A DNA stretch of 64,000 bases from an uncultured Bacteroidia bacterium (GCA_902789245.1 CADAND010000012.1:62001-126000); one strand, 5' to 3'; counted from the first letter of the stretch, positions 46,329 to 54,762 are shown. Notes: a model not told the origin generated them from the sequence alone. A program made the numbers and translations.

Positions 46329-46913
46329 ATGGCTGTTAAGATTCGTTTACAGCGCCACGGTAAGAAGAATTTCGCATTCTTCCACATTGTAGTGGCGGAT
46401 TCGCGCTCCCCGCGCGATGGTCGTTACATCGAGCAGATCGGCTCCTACAACCCCAACACCAACCCTGCCACGATCGTTCTCAACTCCGAGCGCGCCCTGG
46501 CTTGGCTGAAGGTGGGTGCTGAACCGACCCTCACCGCTCGCCGCATCCTCTCTTACGAGGGCGTTCTCCTTCGCCACCACCTCGACGGCGGTGTCGCCAA
46601 GGGTGCCCTGACCCAGGAGGCTGCTGACAAGAAGTGGAACGACTGGAAGGCTCAGCGTGACGCCAAGGTCGAGGCCAAGGTGAGCGGCATCAAGAATGCT
46701 GCGATCGAGGCCAAGAAGGCCGCCAAGGCTGAGGAGACCAAGGTCAACGAGGCTCGCGCCGAGGCGCTCGCCAAGAAGGCTGCGGAGGCTGCTGCCGCCG
46801 CGAAGGCCGCTGAGGCTGCCGAGGCCGCCGAAGAGGCTGCTGAGGCCGTCGCCGAAGAGGCTGCCGCCGAAGCTCCCGCTGAGGAAGCTGCAGAGGCCCC
46901 TGCCGAGGCATAA
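46329..46913 (+). CDS. rpsP: Ribosomal protein S16 with long C-terminal extension
   Basis: Small-subunit ribosomal protein. Residues about 1-85 are canonical S16 ([52 protein letters not shown]). Residues about 100-194 are a low-complexity Ala/Glu/Lys tail made of imperfect repeats, such as [16 protein letters not shown]. coli S16 is only 82 aa. Such tails are common in Bacteroidota. The stop codon overlaps the rimM start by one base. Confidence 0.95.
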   Translation: MAVKIRLQRHGKKNFAFFHIVVADSRSPRDGRYIEQIGSYNPNTNPATIVLNSERALAWLKVGAEPTLTARRILSYEGVLLRHHLDGGVAKGALTQEAADKKWNDWKAQRDAKVEAKVSGIKNAAIEAKKAAKAEETKVNEARAEALAKKAAEAAAAAKAAEAAEAAEEAAEAVAEEAAAEAPAEEAAEAPAEA

Positions 46914-47377
46914 TGCTCCAGATCGCCAAGATTCTTAAATCCAACGGCACCGATGGCGGCCTCCTGATCGGAGTGCGCGACATCGAGGTCGGGCAGATCG
47001 ACCTTCAGGAACCGGTGTTCATCGAATTCGATGGACTGCCGGTTCCCTTTTTTATCCTGGACCTGCAGCAGCGGGGCACTTCCAAGGCCATCATCCACTT
47101 GAACGACATCTCCTCCCTGGCGGACGCCGAGGAGGTGGTCGGCCGCGGCATTTTCATCGAGGGCGAATGGGATGAAGAGGAGGAGCTGGACTTCACCGGC
47201 TGGACCCTGCTCAACCGCGGCGAGCGCGTCGGCACCGTCACCGGCATGGAACCCATCCCCGGCAATCTCTGTCTGTATATCGGGGAGACCCTCGTCCCCC
47301 TGCACGAGGACCTCATCCGCTCGGCCGACCCGGCCACGCGCACCCTCGACCTCGACCTCCCCGAAGGTCTGCTATAA
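46913..47377 (+). CDS. rimM: 16S rRNA processing protein RimM
   Basis: Assembly factor for the 30S head, binding S19. The 154-aa protein has the N-terminal beta-barrel (ILKSNGTDGGLLIGV, VFIEFDGLPVPFFI, SDADEV-type block LNDISSLADAEEVVGRGIF) and the PRC-barrel C-terminus. It starts at the ATG that overlaps the rpsP stop. In many bacteria trmD follows; here a glycosyltransferase does. Confidence 0.9.
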   Translation: MLQIAKILKSNGTDGGLLIGVRDIEVGQIDLQEPVFIEFDGLPVPFFILDLQQRGTSKAIIHLNDISSLADAEEVVGRGIFIEGEWDEEEELDFTGWTLLNRGERVGTVTGMEPIPGNLCLYIGETLVPLHEDLIRSADPATRTLDLDLPEGLL

Positions 47378-47417
47378 CTCCGCCCTCCGCAACGCTGACG
47401 CACGGCAAGCCTGCCGT
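47378..47417. repeat. Degenerate partial copy of the structured element
   Basis: CTCCGCCCTCC followed by GCAACGC at 47378-47395 matches the segment at 63025-63042 of the full copy (CTCCGCCCTCC, then ACAACGC). Only about a third of the element is present, and it begins directly after the rimM stop codon. An ACGGCA/TGCCGT hairpin (47402-47417) follows. Confidence 0.5.
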
Positions 47418-47431
47418 TCCGCAGAATTTGC

Positions 47432-47439
47432 TATCTTTG
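47432..47439 (+). promoter_or_regulatory. -7 promoter element for glycosyltransferase 1, leaderless
   Basis: TATCTTTG, perfect TAnnTTTG, ends 5 nt before the ATG at 47445, so transcription should start at about the start codon. Confidence 0.6.
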
Positions 47440-47444
47440 TGCTG

Positions 47445-48395
47445 ATGGAAGCGCCGCTCGTCAGCATCGTCATCGTGTGCATGAACCGCATGGACAACCT
47501 GGTTCCCTGTCTGGAAGGGATCCGGGCGCATACCGCCGTGCCGTACGAGACGCTGGTGGTGGCCTACCGTTTCAGCCCGGAGAACCTCGCCCGGGCGAAG
47601 GCCGAGTTCCCCTGGGTGAGCTTCGTGGAGAGCAACGAGATTCGCGGCTTCAGCGAGAACAACAACCTCGCCCTGCGGCAGGCCCGCGGGCAGTTCTGCT
47701 TCGTGCTGAACGACGACACCGAGCTGCACGAGGACGTGATCGGGGCGCTGGTGCGTGATTTCGGGCAGCTCCCCGCGGACGCGGCCATCGTCAGTCCGCG
47801 CCTGCTCAATGCCGACGGCTCGCTGCAACTGTGCGGACGCCCGCCCTATCCGGCGCGCTACTACGTGCTGCAGCAGTGGCACCTGCACCGGGAGCCCATC
47901 GACGACACCGTCGGCAAGACGCCGCTCTTCGGCGAAGTCTTCCGCACTTCCAACATCACCGGAGCCGCTTTCCTGATCCGGACGGACATTTTCCGGGAGC
48001 TGGGCTGGTTCGACGAGACGTATTTCTTCACGCCCGAGGACATCGCCCTCTCTACGCTCGCGCGGAAGAGGGGCCACGGCGTCTATGTGGACCGGGCCGT
48101 CAGCCTCACCCACAAGTGGCGCACCACGGCCACGCGCATCTCCCCGGCCATCCGCCCGGCGGCCGTGCGCGGCTCGCTGATCTTCTTCAGCGGCGGCTCG
48201 CGCCTGAAATACGCCCTGCTGGCGCTGCCCGTCTGGCTGGCGGAAATGAGCAAGCGCGCCAAGGCTGCGCTGAAGCTGCGCCGCGACCCTTCCGAGGCAA
48301 ACCGCATCGCCTGGGAGACCTTCCGCAACATCACGCGCAACATCTTTACCTGCCGCACGCCCAAGGAGATTTTCACCCGATACTTCCATGCCTAG
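47445..48395 (+). CDS. Family 2 glycosyltransferase
   Basis: 316 aa from the ATG at 47445. The GT-A fold is clear: VSIVIVCMNRMDNLVPCLEG, ENNNLALRQARGQFCFVLNDDTEL with the DxD-like Asp pair, and FRTSNITGAAFLIRTDIF followed by FFTPEDIALSTLARKRG, as in rhamnosyl-type transferases. It uses a nucleotide sugar on the cytoplasmic face. The substrate is unknown. It has its own leaderless promoter and overlaps the next transferase by 8 bp. Confidence 0.85.
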   Translation: MEAPLVSIVIVCMNRMDNLVPCLEGIRAHTAVPYETLVVAYRFSPENLARAKAEFPWVSFVESNEIRGFSENNNLALRQARGQFCFVLNDDTELHEDVIGALVRDFGQLPADAAIVSPRLLNADGSLQLCGRPPYPARYYVLQQWHLHREPIDDTVGKTPLFGEVFRTSNITGAAFLIRTDIFRELGWFDETYFFTPEDIALSTLARKRGHGVYVDRAVSLTHKWRTTATRISPAIRPAAVRGSLIFFSGGSRLKYALLALPVWLAEMSKRAKAALKLRRDPSEANRIAWETFRNITRNIFTCRTPKEIFTRYFHA

Positions 48396-49257
48396 AATTC
48401 TTGTCATCATCGTCACCTACAACGCCCTGAAGTGGATCAAGAAGGGCCTGAAGAGCGTGGAGAAGTCCACCCTCCCGGCCGACGTACTGCTGATCGACAA
48501 CGGCTCCACCGACGGCACCCTGCCGCTGGTCCGCACGGACTGGCCGGGCACGCGCATCATTGAGACGGGCGAGAACCTGGGCTTCGGCGCGGCCAACAAC
48601 ATCGGCCTGCGCATCGCCCTGGACGAGGGCTACGACTTCGCCTACCTGCTGAACCAGGACGCCTGGCTGGAGCTGGACACGCTGGAAAAGCTCGTGGCAG
48701 CGCACCGGCAGGAGTGGGGCGTCCTCAGTCCGATGCAGCTGGACGCGCGCGGGCGGCGCGACAAGCGTTTCCGCAAGAAGTGCGGAAAATACGTGGAGCG
48801 CGCCCTGCAGGGCTACCACAACGACCGCCTGGTCGTGGAGGTGCCCTTTGTGATGGCGGCGCACTGGCTGGTCAGCCGCCACGCCATTGAGACCGTGGGC
48901 GGCTTCTCGCCGGCCTTCAAGCAGTACGGCGAGGACGACAACTGGATCGACCGCCTGCACTGGCACGGGCTGCAATGCGGCGTGGTGCCGGCGGCCCGCG
49001 CCGTGCACGACCGCGGCGGCCGCAAGCTTCCCCGCGAGAAAAAGATGCGCCTGAAATGCATTGCGGCCGTGGTGAAAGTCAGCAACCCCAACCGTTCCTG
49101 GCGCTGGATGCGCATCCGCGAGGTGCTGGAGCTGGTCGGGATGGGCGTCAAGAATCTTTCCGCCATCCCCTGGAAATTCATCCGGGAATTCCGCGGGCGC
49201 CTGCCGGAACTGCAGGAGCTCCGCGAGCAGTCCAAGCAGAAAGGGGCCTTCTTATAA
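48388..49257 (+). CDS. Family 2 glycosyltransferase
   Basis: 289 aa. GT-A signature: ILVIIVTYNALKWIKKGLKS, LLIDNGSTDGT, GFGAANNIGLRIAL and LLNQDAWL, then QYGEDDNWIDRLHWHG in the acceptor region. It is coupled to the preceding transferase (8-bp overlap) and the two probably act on the same polysaccharide or glycolipid. Confidence 0.85.
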   Translation: MPRILVIIVTYNALKWIKKGLKSVEKSTLPADVLLIDNGSTDGTLPLVRTDWPGTRIIETGENLGFGAANNIGLRIALDEGYDFAYLLNQDAWLELDTLEKLVAAHRQEWGVLSPMQLDARGRRDKRFRKKCGKYVERALQGYHNDRLVVEVPFVMAAHWLVSRHAIETVGGFSPAFKQYGEDDNWIDRLHWHGLQCGVVPAARAVHDRGGRKLPREKKMRLKCIAAVVKVSNPNRSWRWMRIREVLELVGMGVKNLSAIPWKFIREFRGRLPELQELREQSKQKGAFL

Positions 49258-49296
49258 TCCCCATAAATGGGTATTGCGCATGTCGCGCGCGCGTGC

Positions 49297-49304
49297 CATC
49301 TTTG
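49297..49304 (+). promoter_or_regulatory. -7 promoter element for feoAB
   Basis: CATCTTTG, one mismatch to TAnnTTTG, 22 nt before the feoAB ATG. No Fur box was recognised by eye. Confidence 0.4.
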
Positions 49305-49326
49305 CACCTTGGTTAGTTGTGAATAG

Positions 49327-51660
49327 ATGACACTGAAAGAACTTCCCATCGGCGGCAGCGCCGTCATCCTGACAGTCGGGGGCAAGGGGTCCCTGCGTCA
49401 GCATTTCCTGGATATGGGACTCATCCCGGGCGCCCGGGTGAAGCTGGTCAAATACGCCCCGCTCGGCGACCCGATGGAGCTGCGCATCAACGGCTACGCC
49501 CTCACGCTGCGCCTCGCCGACGCCGCGAAGATCAAGGTCGAACTGCTGGAAGCGGAAGAGGAAGAAGTCGTTCCCGATGTGGAGCGCCCCGTGCACGACG
49601 CCGACCACCCGGGTCTGGGTGAAGGCGGCAAATACCACGACAAAGCGCATGAGAATGCGCTGCCGGACGGCACCAAACTGACTTTCGCCCTCGCGGGTAA
49701 TCAGAACTGCGGCAAGACGACGCTCTTCAACCAGCTGACCGGCTCCAACCAGCACGTGGGCAACTTCCCGGGCGTGACGGTGGACCGCAAGGACGGCGTG
49801 ATCCGCGGCCATGCGGAGACCTGTGTGACCGACCTGCCGGGCATCTATTCGCTCTCTCCCTATACTTCCGAAGAGATTGTCTCCCGCAATTTCATCCTTA
49901 ACGAGAAGCCGCGCGGCATCATCAATATCGTGGATGCCGGCAACATCGAGCGCAACCTCTACCTGACCATGCAGCTGATGGAGCTGGATACGCCTATGGT
50001 ACTGGCGCTCAATATGATGGACGAAGTCCGGAACAACGGCGGATCCATCCGCGTGAACGAGATGGAGGAGGCCCTCGGCATCCCGGTGGTGCCGATCTCC
50101 GCCGCCAGGAACGAGGGTATCGACGAGCTCGTGGAGCACGCCGTGCACGTGGCGCGCTACCAAGAGCGCCCTGCCCGTCAGGACTTCTGCGACAAGAATG
50201 ACCACGGCGGTGCGGTGCACCGCTGCCTGCACGGTGTGATGCAGCTCATCGAGGACCACGCCGAGCGGGCGGGCATCCCGCTGCGCTTCGCGGCGAGCCG
50301 CCTCGTGGAGGGCGACGCCGCCATCGAGCAGGCGCTGGCCCTGGAGCCCAACGAGAAGGAGATGGTGGAGCACATCATCTTGCAAATGGAGGAGGAGCGC
50401 GGCCTGGACCGCAACGCGGCCATGGCCGACATGCGCTTCGCCTTTATCCGCAGGCTGACGGCGCAGACCGTCGTGAAGCCGCGCGAGAGCAAGGAGTACC
50501 GGCGCAGCCGCCGCATCGACCGTGTGATGACGGGCCGCTGGACGGCGATCCCCATTTTCCTGGTCATCATGTGCTGCGTGATCTGGCTGTCGATCGACGT
50601 ATTGGGCGCACCGCTGCAAGACCTGCTGGACCAGGGGATCCAGGGGCTCGCCGGCGTTGTCGGCACGGGTCTGGACCGCTGGGGTGTGGCTCCGGCCGTG
50701 CGTTCGCTCGTCGTGGACGGTGTCTTCGGCGGCGTGGGCACGGTGATCAGCTTTGTCCCGATCATCGTTATCCTGTTCTTCTTCCTCTCCATGCTGGAAG
50801 ACAGCGGCTACATGGCGCGCGTCGCGTTCGTGACCGACAAGATGCTGCGCCGCCTGGGCCTGAGCGGCCGGAGCATCGTGCCGCTGCTGATCGGATTCGG
50901 CTGCAGCGTGCCGGCTGTGATGTCCACGCGCACGCTGTCTTCGTCGCGCGACCGCCGGATGACCATCCTGCTGACGCCGTTCATCAGCTGCTCGGCGAAG
51001 ATCCCGATTTACGCTTTCTTCACGGATGCCTTCTTCCCGGGCCACGGCGGCCTGGTGCTGGTCGTCCTGTATCTGTCCGCCATCCTGATCGGCATCGTGG
51101 TGGCGTTGGCCGGCAAGCTGCTGCCCCAGAAGGACGGCGCGGCGCCCTTCGTGATGGAGCTGCCGAATTACCGCTGGCCTGGCGCGAAGAATGTCGGCCA
51201 CCTGCTGTGGGACAAGACCAAGGACTTCCTCCAGCGGGCTTTCACGGTGATCTTCGTGGCTTCGATCGTGATCTGGATCCTGCAGAGTTTCGATTTCCGG
51301 CTGCAGCTCGTGGAGCCGGGCGAGAGCATGCTCGCGGCCGTCGCCGGCCTGATTGCGCCGCTGTTCCAGCCCCTCGGGCTTGGCGACTGGCGCGTGGTGA
51401 CGGCGCTGGTGACGGGTTTCCTGGCGAAGGAGAGCGTGGTGGCGACGCTGGAGGTGCTGAATGTCACCGCCTCGCTGACGGCGCTGACCGCCATTCCAAT
51501 GCTGGCCTTCTGCCTGCTCTATACGCCGTGCGTGGCCGCTATCGCTGCGGTCAAACGCGAGCTCGGCGGCAAATGGGCTGTCTGGATGATTGTGTTCCAA
51601 TGTGCCGTGGCGTGGGTTGTGGCCTGGCTGGCCTACCTCGCCGCGGGCTTATTCTTCTGA
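49327..51660 (+). CDS. feoB: FeoA-FeoB fusion ferrous iron transporter
   Basis: 777 aa. Residues about 1-75 are a FeoA SH3-like domain (GKGSLRQHFLDMGLIPGARV). Residues about 115-280 are the FeoB G domain: LAGNQNCGKTTLFNQLTG (G1), NFPGVTVDRKDG, DLPGIYSLSPYTSEE and NMMD. The C-terminal half is the membrane part with gate motifs (GFGCSVPAVMSTRTL). Imports Fe2+ across the inner membrane. The FeoAB fusion is usual in Bacteroidota. A small Cys-rich membrane protein gene follows after 4 bp. Confidence 0.96.
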   Translation: MTLKELPIGGSAVILTVGGKGSLRQHFLDMGLIPGARVKLVKYAPLGDPMELRINGYALTLRLADAAKIKVELLEAEEEEVVPDVERPVHDADHPGLGEGGKYHDKAHENALPDGTKLTFALAGNQNCGKTTLFNQLTGSNQHVGNFPGVTVDRKDGVIRGHAETCVTDLPGIYSLSPYTSEEIVSRNFILNEKPRGIINIVDAGNIERNLYLTMQLMELDTPMVLALNMMDEVRNNGGSIRVNEMEEALGIPVVPISAARNEGIDELVEHAVHVARYQERPARQDFCDKNDHGGAVHRCLHGVMQLIEDHAERAGIPLRFAASRLVEGDAAIEQALALEPNEKEMVEHIILQMEEERGLDRNAAMADMRFAFIRRLTAQTVVKPRESKEYRRSRRIDRVMTGRWTAIPIFLVIMCCVIWLSIDVLGAPLQDLLDQGIQGLAGVVGTGLDRWGVAPAVRSLVVDGVFGGVGTVISFVPIIVILFFFLSMLEDSGYMARVAFVTDKMLRRLGLSGRSIVPLLIGFGCSVPAVMSTRTLSSSRDRRMTILLTPFISCSAKIPIYAFFTDAFFPGHGGLVLVVLYLSAILIGIVVALAGKLLPQKDGAAPFVMELPNYRWPGAKNVGHLLWDKTKDFLQRAFTVIFVASIVIWILQSFDFRLQLVEPGESMLAAVAGLIAPLFQPLGLGDWRVVTALVTGFLAKESVVATLEVLNVTASLTALTAIPMLAFCLLYTPCVAAIAAVKRELGGKWAVWMIVFQCAVAWVVAWLAYLAAGLFF

Positions 51661-51664
51661 TGCC

Positions 51665-51826
51665 ATGAACCTCCCCACCCTCATCGTCCTGCTGCTTGTC
51701 CTGGCCGCCCTGGTGCTGGCCCTCCGTGTCCTGCGCCGCTCCGGCGGCGGCAGTAGCTGCGGCTGTGGCTCCGCCGGCAGTTGCTCCGGCGGCTGCTCCG
51801 GCTGTCCGCATTGTCAGGGCCGGTAG
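51665..51826 (+). CDS. FeoB-associated Cys-rich membrane protein
   Basis: 53 aa: one N-terminal membrane helix (about 3-21), then a Gly/Ser-rich tail with six Cys in the pattern CxC, CxxxC, CxxC. It lies 4 bp after feoAB. Small proteins of this kind regularly follow feoB and may bind iron or assist the transporter; the exact role is not known. Confidence 0.85.
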   Translation: MNLPTLIVLLLVLAALVLALRVLRRSGGGSSCGCGSAGSCSGGCSGCPHCQGR

Positions 51827-52006
51827 TTAGATCTTGGGGACAAAAAAGAACATGAAGATGGCGAGCATGACCGCGCCGAGGACGAGCAGAATGTAAGGGG
51901 CTTTCTTGCGCTTTACGTTTTTGCGGTCAACAAACACCCATCCCCACCCAACGAGCAACAGCGCAAATTGGAGAATGATCCAGATAAGAAGGAATGTCTT
52001 ATTCAT
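51827..52006 (-). CDS. Small two-helix membrane protein
   Basis: 59 aa encoded on the minus strand directly against the end of the Cys-rich gene. It has two hydrophobic segments (FLLIWIILQFALLLVGWGWV and ILLVLGAVMLAIFMFFFV) separated by a basic loop RKNVKRKKAPY. I recognise no family. The ATG at 52006 and the codon usage fit the genome. Confidence 0.6.
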   Translation of the reverse strand: MNKTFLLIWIILQFALLLVGWGWVFVDRKNVKRKKAPYILLVLGAVMLAIFMFFFVPKI

Positions 52007-52141
52007 AGCCTGGTGTATTGTGGAACGAATGTTTCAGTAAAATTAGACGATTCCTCTGAAAAAAGCAATGCAGGGCCCTGTACGGCCCCTGCAGATTGAC
52101 GGACGGCTGGCCCAAATTGATTGAATCCTTGCTTTATACGA

Positions 52142-52171
52142 AAAAGACAGCCTCTTGCGAAGCTGTCTTTT
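52142..52171 (-). terminator. Rho-independent terminator of tRNA-Leu(GAG)
   Basis: On the minus strand AAAAGACAGC, a 10-nt loop, then GCTGTCTTTT. The stem is perfect over 10 bp and shares its sequence with the terminators at 16672 and 54625. Confidence 0.8.
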
Positions 52172-52175
52172 CATG

Positions 52176-52258
52176 TGCGGTAGGTGAGACTCGAACTCAC
52201 ACAGGCCAATGCCCACTACCCCCTCAAAGTAGCGTGTCTACCATTTCACCACTACCGC
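52176..52258 (-). tRNA. trnL(GAG): tRNA-Leu(GAG)
   Basis: Read on the minus strand, 83 nt. Acceptor GCGGTAG pairs with CTACCGC, discriminator A (CCA not encoded), anticodon stem CTACT/GGTAG with loop TTGAGGG giving anticodon GAG, a long class II variable arm (TGGGCATTGGCCTG) and a T arm with GAGTTCGAGTCTC. It has no intron, unlike the UAA isoacceptor at 15860. Confidence 0.93.
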
Positions 52259-52276
52259 AGTTCTGATTTGGGACTG

Positions 52277-52284
52277 CAAAAATA
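52277..52284 (-). promoter_or_regulatory. -7 promoter element for tRNA-Leu(GAG)
   Basis: The minus strand reads TATTTTTG, perfect TAnnTTTG, 18 nt upstream of the mature tRNA 5' end. Confidence 0.55.
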
Positions 52285-52318
52285 GGGATATTTCTGTAAA
52301 TCACAAAAATATTTTGCT

Positions 52319-52326
52319 TAATTTTG
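52319..52326 (+). promoter_or_regulatory. -7 promoter element for the hemerythrin-LuxR gene, nearly leaderless
   Basis: TAATTTTG, perfect TAnnTTTG, ends 7 nt before the ATG at 52334. Confidence 0.55.
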
Positions 52327-52333
52327 TGTGAGT

Positions 52334-53272
52334 ATGGACAAGTTCAGCAACAATATGAAAGTCGCGGATCTCGTCGAGTCCAATTATCGCTTGCTCGGCG
52401 TGCTGGCCCGCGTGGGGATTGACGGGTGTTTTGGCGAGAAAACGGTGGCCGAGGCATGTGCCCAGTGCGGCCTGGATCCGGACACGCTCATACTTCTGTG
52501 CGACGTGTATTCCAACCCGGATTTCAAGCCGACCGTCGAGATGCTGCACCGCAGCCACGTGAGCGACATCCTCCGCTACCTCCACCAGTCGCACGACTAC
52601 TACCTGAACTGCGCCATCGAGGAGATGGAAGCCTCCACTTCCCGCCTGCTGGCGCCGTGCACCAAGAAGCAGCAGGAAGTGTTCTGGGACTTCTTCCGGG
52701 GCTACAAGGTGGAGCTCAAGAACCACTTCGGGTTCGAAGAGGAAGAGGTGATCCCGTATGTGCAGGACCTGATGATCGGCCGTCAGCGGAGCGGGTTCAG
52801 CATCGACCGCTTCGAGGAGAATCATTCCAACATCGACGAGAAACTGTCCGACTTCAAGAACCTGGTGATGAAGTCGCTCCCGCCGGTCTGCGACACCATG
52901 GAGCGGCTTCAGCTGCTGCTGTGGATCTTCGCCCTGCAGGAGGACCTGAGGTGCCACACCTACATCGAGGACAACATCCTGGTGCCGATGGTGCGCCTGC
53001 TGGAGAACCCCCAGCGCTACCGCGAGCGCGCCCGGGTGCAGGAGGAAGAGGCGGAGGAGCATCAGGAGCTGTCGGCGCGCGAGAAGGAGATCCTGGTCAG
53101 CGTGGCGCAGGGCCTGCTGAACAAGGAAATCGCCGACAAGCATCACATTTCCATCAACACCGTGATCACGCACCGAAAGAACATCACCCGCAAGACGGGC
53201 ATCAAGACGGTGCCGGGCCTGACGGTGTACGCCATCCTGAACAACCTGATCGATATCAACGAGATCGAATAA
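52334..53272 (+). CDS. Hemerythrin-like (RIC-type) domain fused to LuxR-type HTH
   Basis: 312 aa from the ATG at 52334 (a GTG at 52328 is the alternative). Residues about 1-75 resemble the N-terminal ScdA/DUF542-like part of RIC proteins (VADLVESNYRLLGVLARVGI). Residues about 80-225 are a hemerythrin-like helical bundle with candidate di-iron ligands: HRSHVSDILRYLHQSHDYYL, KNHFGFEEEEV, EENHSNID and CHTYIEDNIL. Residues about 245-312 are a LuxR HTH (LSAREKEILVSVAQGLLNKEIADKHHIS in parts, then TVITHRKNITRKTGI). The protein could sense O2, NO or iron through a diiron site and control transcription. It overlaps queH by one base. Confidence 0.83.
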   Translation: MDKFSNNMKVADLVESNYRLLGVLARVGIDGCFGEKTVAEACAQCGLDPDTLILLCDVYSNPDFKPTVEMLHRSHVSDILRYLHQSHDYYLNCAIEEMEASTSRLLAPCTKKQQEVFWDFFRGYKVELKNHFGFEEEEVIPYVQDLMIGRQRSGFSIDRFEENHSNIDEKLSDFKNLVMKSLPPVCDTMERLQLLLWIFALQEDLRCHTYIEDNILVPMVRLLENPQRYRERARVQEEEAEEHQELSAREKEILVSVAQGLLNKEIADKHHISINTVITHRKNITRKTGIKTVPGLTVYAILNNLIDINEIE

Positions 53273-53874
53273 TGCTGAAGGTCGAAGCTCCGGGCGGAGC
53301 CCGGGACATCCTGCTGCACGCGTGCTGTGCACCTTGTTCCGGGGCCATTCTGGAGTGTCTCCGGGACAGCGGGATCCGCCCCGTGGTCTTCTTCAGCAAT
53401 TCCAATATCTACCCGCGCGCGGAGTATGACCTCCGCCTGGCGGAACTGCAGCGCTATGCCGGGAAGATGGGCGTGGAGCTGGTCGCCGACGAATACGACC
53501 ACGATGCCTGGCTGGCGGCAGTCCGCGGGCTGGAGCGCGAACCGGAGCGCGGCGAGCGCTGCGCGGCCTGCTTCCGTTTCCGCCTGACCCGTGCCGCCTG
53601 CTTCGCCGCCCAGCGCGGCCTTCCCGTCCTCGCCACCACCCTGGCCTCCTCCCGCTGGAAGGATCTCGACCAGGTGAACGAAGCCGGTGCCATCGCATGC
53701 GGAGTGGAGTGGGGCTGGCTGCCGCGGAACGACGTGGCGATGGCGGTACAGTGGTGGCCGCAGAACTGGCGGAAAGGCGGCCTGCAGGAGCGGAGGAACG
53801 AGGTGATCCGGGAGCAGGGCTTCTACAACCAGAACTGGTGCGGCTGCGAATTCTCAAGACATGATAACCCTTAA
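53272..53874 (+). CDS. queH: Epoxyqueuosine reductase QueH
   Basis: 200 aa. QueH (formerly DUF208) reduces epoxyqueuosine to queuosine in tRNA. Conserved Cys pairs are visible: LHACCAPCSGA near the start, ERCAACFRFRL in the middle, and WCGC near the end, with FFSNSNIYPRAEYDLRL between. These Cys bind the Fe-S cluster and metal. The start ATG overlaps the stop of the hemerythrin-LuxR gene (TAATG). Confidence 0.93.
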   Translation: MLKVEAPGGARDILLHACCAPCSGAILECLRDSGIRPVVFFSNSNIYPRAEYDLRLAELQRYAGKMGVELVADEYDHDAWLAAVRGLEREPERGERCAACFRFRLTRAACFAAQRGLPVLATTLASSRWKDLDQVNEAGAIACGVEWGWLPRNDVAMAVQWWPQNWRKGGLQERRNEVIREQGFYNQNWCGCEFSRHDNP

Positions 53875-53885
53875 TTAATACAAGT

Positions 53886-54062
53886 ATGATTGCTACTATC
53901 GTTTACATCGCCGGCATCGTCGCCGCCGTCTGGTGCGTGCTTGACATCTTCAAGCACAACAAGCTCGAGCCCCTCTTCAAGGTGCTCCTCGCCATCGCCG
54001 TCCTGGCCTTCAGCTGGGTCGGCTTCCTGGTGTACTACCTCCTGATCCGCGACAAGATCTAA
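53886..54062 (+). CDS. Small membrane protein, PLDc_N-like
   Basis: 58 aa, ATG at 53886. Two helices (IVYIAGIVAAVWCVLDIF and VLLAIAVLAFSWVGFLVYYL) flank a short KHNKLEPLFK loop, as in PLDc_N-type small membrane proteins. It lies between queH (11 bp) and the GNAT gene (11 bp). Confidence 0.68.
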   Translation: MIATIVYIAGIVAAVWCVLDIFKHNKLEPLFKVLLAIAVLAFSWVGFLVYYLLIRDKI

Positions 54063-54073
54063 TCTTCCGGCGC

Positions 54074-54619
54074 GTGGACCTGATCCCCATCACCCAGGAC
54101 AACGTCGCCACCGCCTGCCGCATCCAGCACCAGCTCTTCCCGGGGAAGGACATCAACGCCGACCGCGATTTCGTGAATGGTTTTCTCCAGCCGGAGCGCG
54201 GGAAAGAGTACTGGCTGCTGCAGGTGGAGGAGGACTACGTCGGCGTGGCCGGCCTCTACAGCATCCGCCTCGATCCCGAGACGGCCTGGCTTGCATGGTT
54301 CGGCATCCTGCCGGAATTCCGCCGCAGGGGCTACGCCACCGAGGCGCTCGACCTCTTTGAGGCACGTGCGCGCGAGCGCGGTTTCCTGTACGCGCGCCTC
54401 TTCACAGAGCGCGCGGACGCCGCCGCCATCGCCTGCTACCGCAAGAACGGCTACTCCCTGGAGGAGTACAACTGCCCGACCGACAAGGGCGCCGCGATGG
54501 TCCCGATGTACGTGATGTCGAAGTCGCTCTACCCTGACCGGGAATGCCCGAAATGGGGGGACCGCGACATCGGCCTCTGGCGCCAGCTCACCAAACAGGT
54601 CGAGCGGCTTTACGAATAA
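54074..54619 (+). CDS. GNAT-family N-acetyltransferase
   Basis: 181 aa with a GTG start at 54074. The acetyl-CoA binding region is LAWFGILPEFRRRGYATEALDLFE (motif A in parts: RRRGYA), followed by ARLFTERADAAAIACYRKNGYSLEEY, the usual C-terminal GNAT strand and helix. The substrate is unknown. It is followed by a strong terminator. Confidence 0.83.
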   Translation: MDLIPITQDNVATACRIQHQLFPGKDINADRDFVNGFLQPERGKEYWLLQVEEDYVGVAGLYSIRLDPETAWLAWFGILPEFRRRGYATEALDLFEARARERGFLYARLFTERADAAAIACYRKNGYSLEEYNCPTDKGAAMVPMYVMSKSLYPDRECPKWGDRDIGLWRQLTKQVERLYE

Positions 54620-54624
54620 GCATG

Positions 54625-54656
54625 AAGACAGCTTCGAAAGAGGCTGTCTTTTTTTT
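54625..54656 (+). terminator. Rho-independent terminator after the GNAT gene
   Basis: AAGACAGC (54625-54632), a 10-nt loop, GCTGTCTT (54643-54650) and six further T. Same stem sequence as the terminators at 16672 and 52142. Confidence 0.88.
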
Positions 54657-54762
54657 AACCTTTTGGCAGGGTTGTACGTCTAATATAAGGATAGAGAAAG
54701 TAGGGAGAGCGAAGAAATTCAATAAAACGATATATAATTATTGCATGACAATAAATATTTAT

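Noticed and set aside
52069-52093. GCAGGG/CCCTGC palindrome as a terminator
   Set aside because: The stem is imperfect and not followed by a T run on either strand, so no function is assigned.
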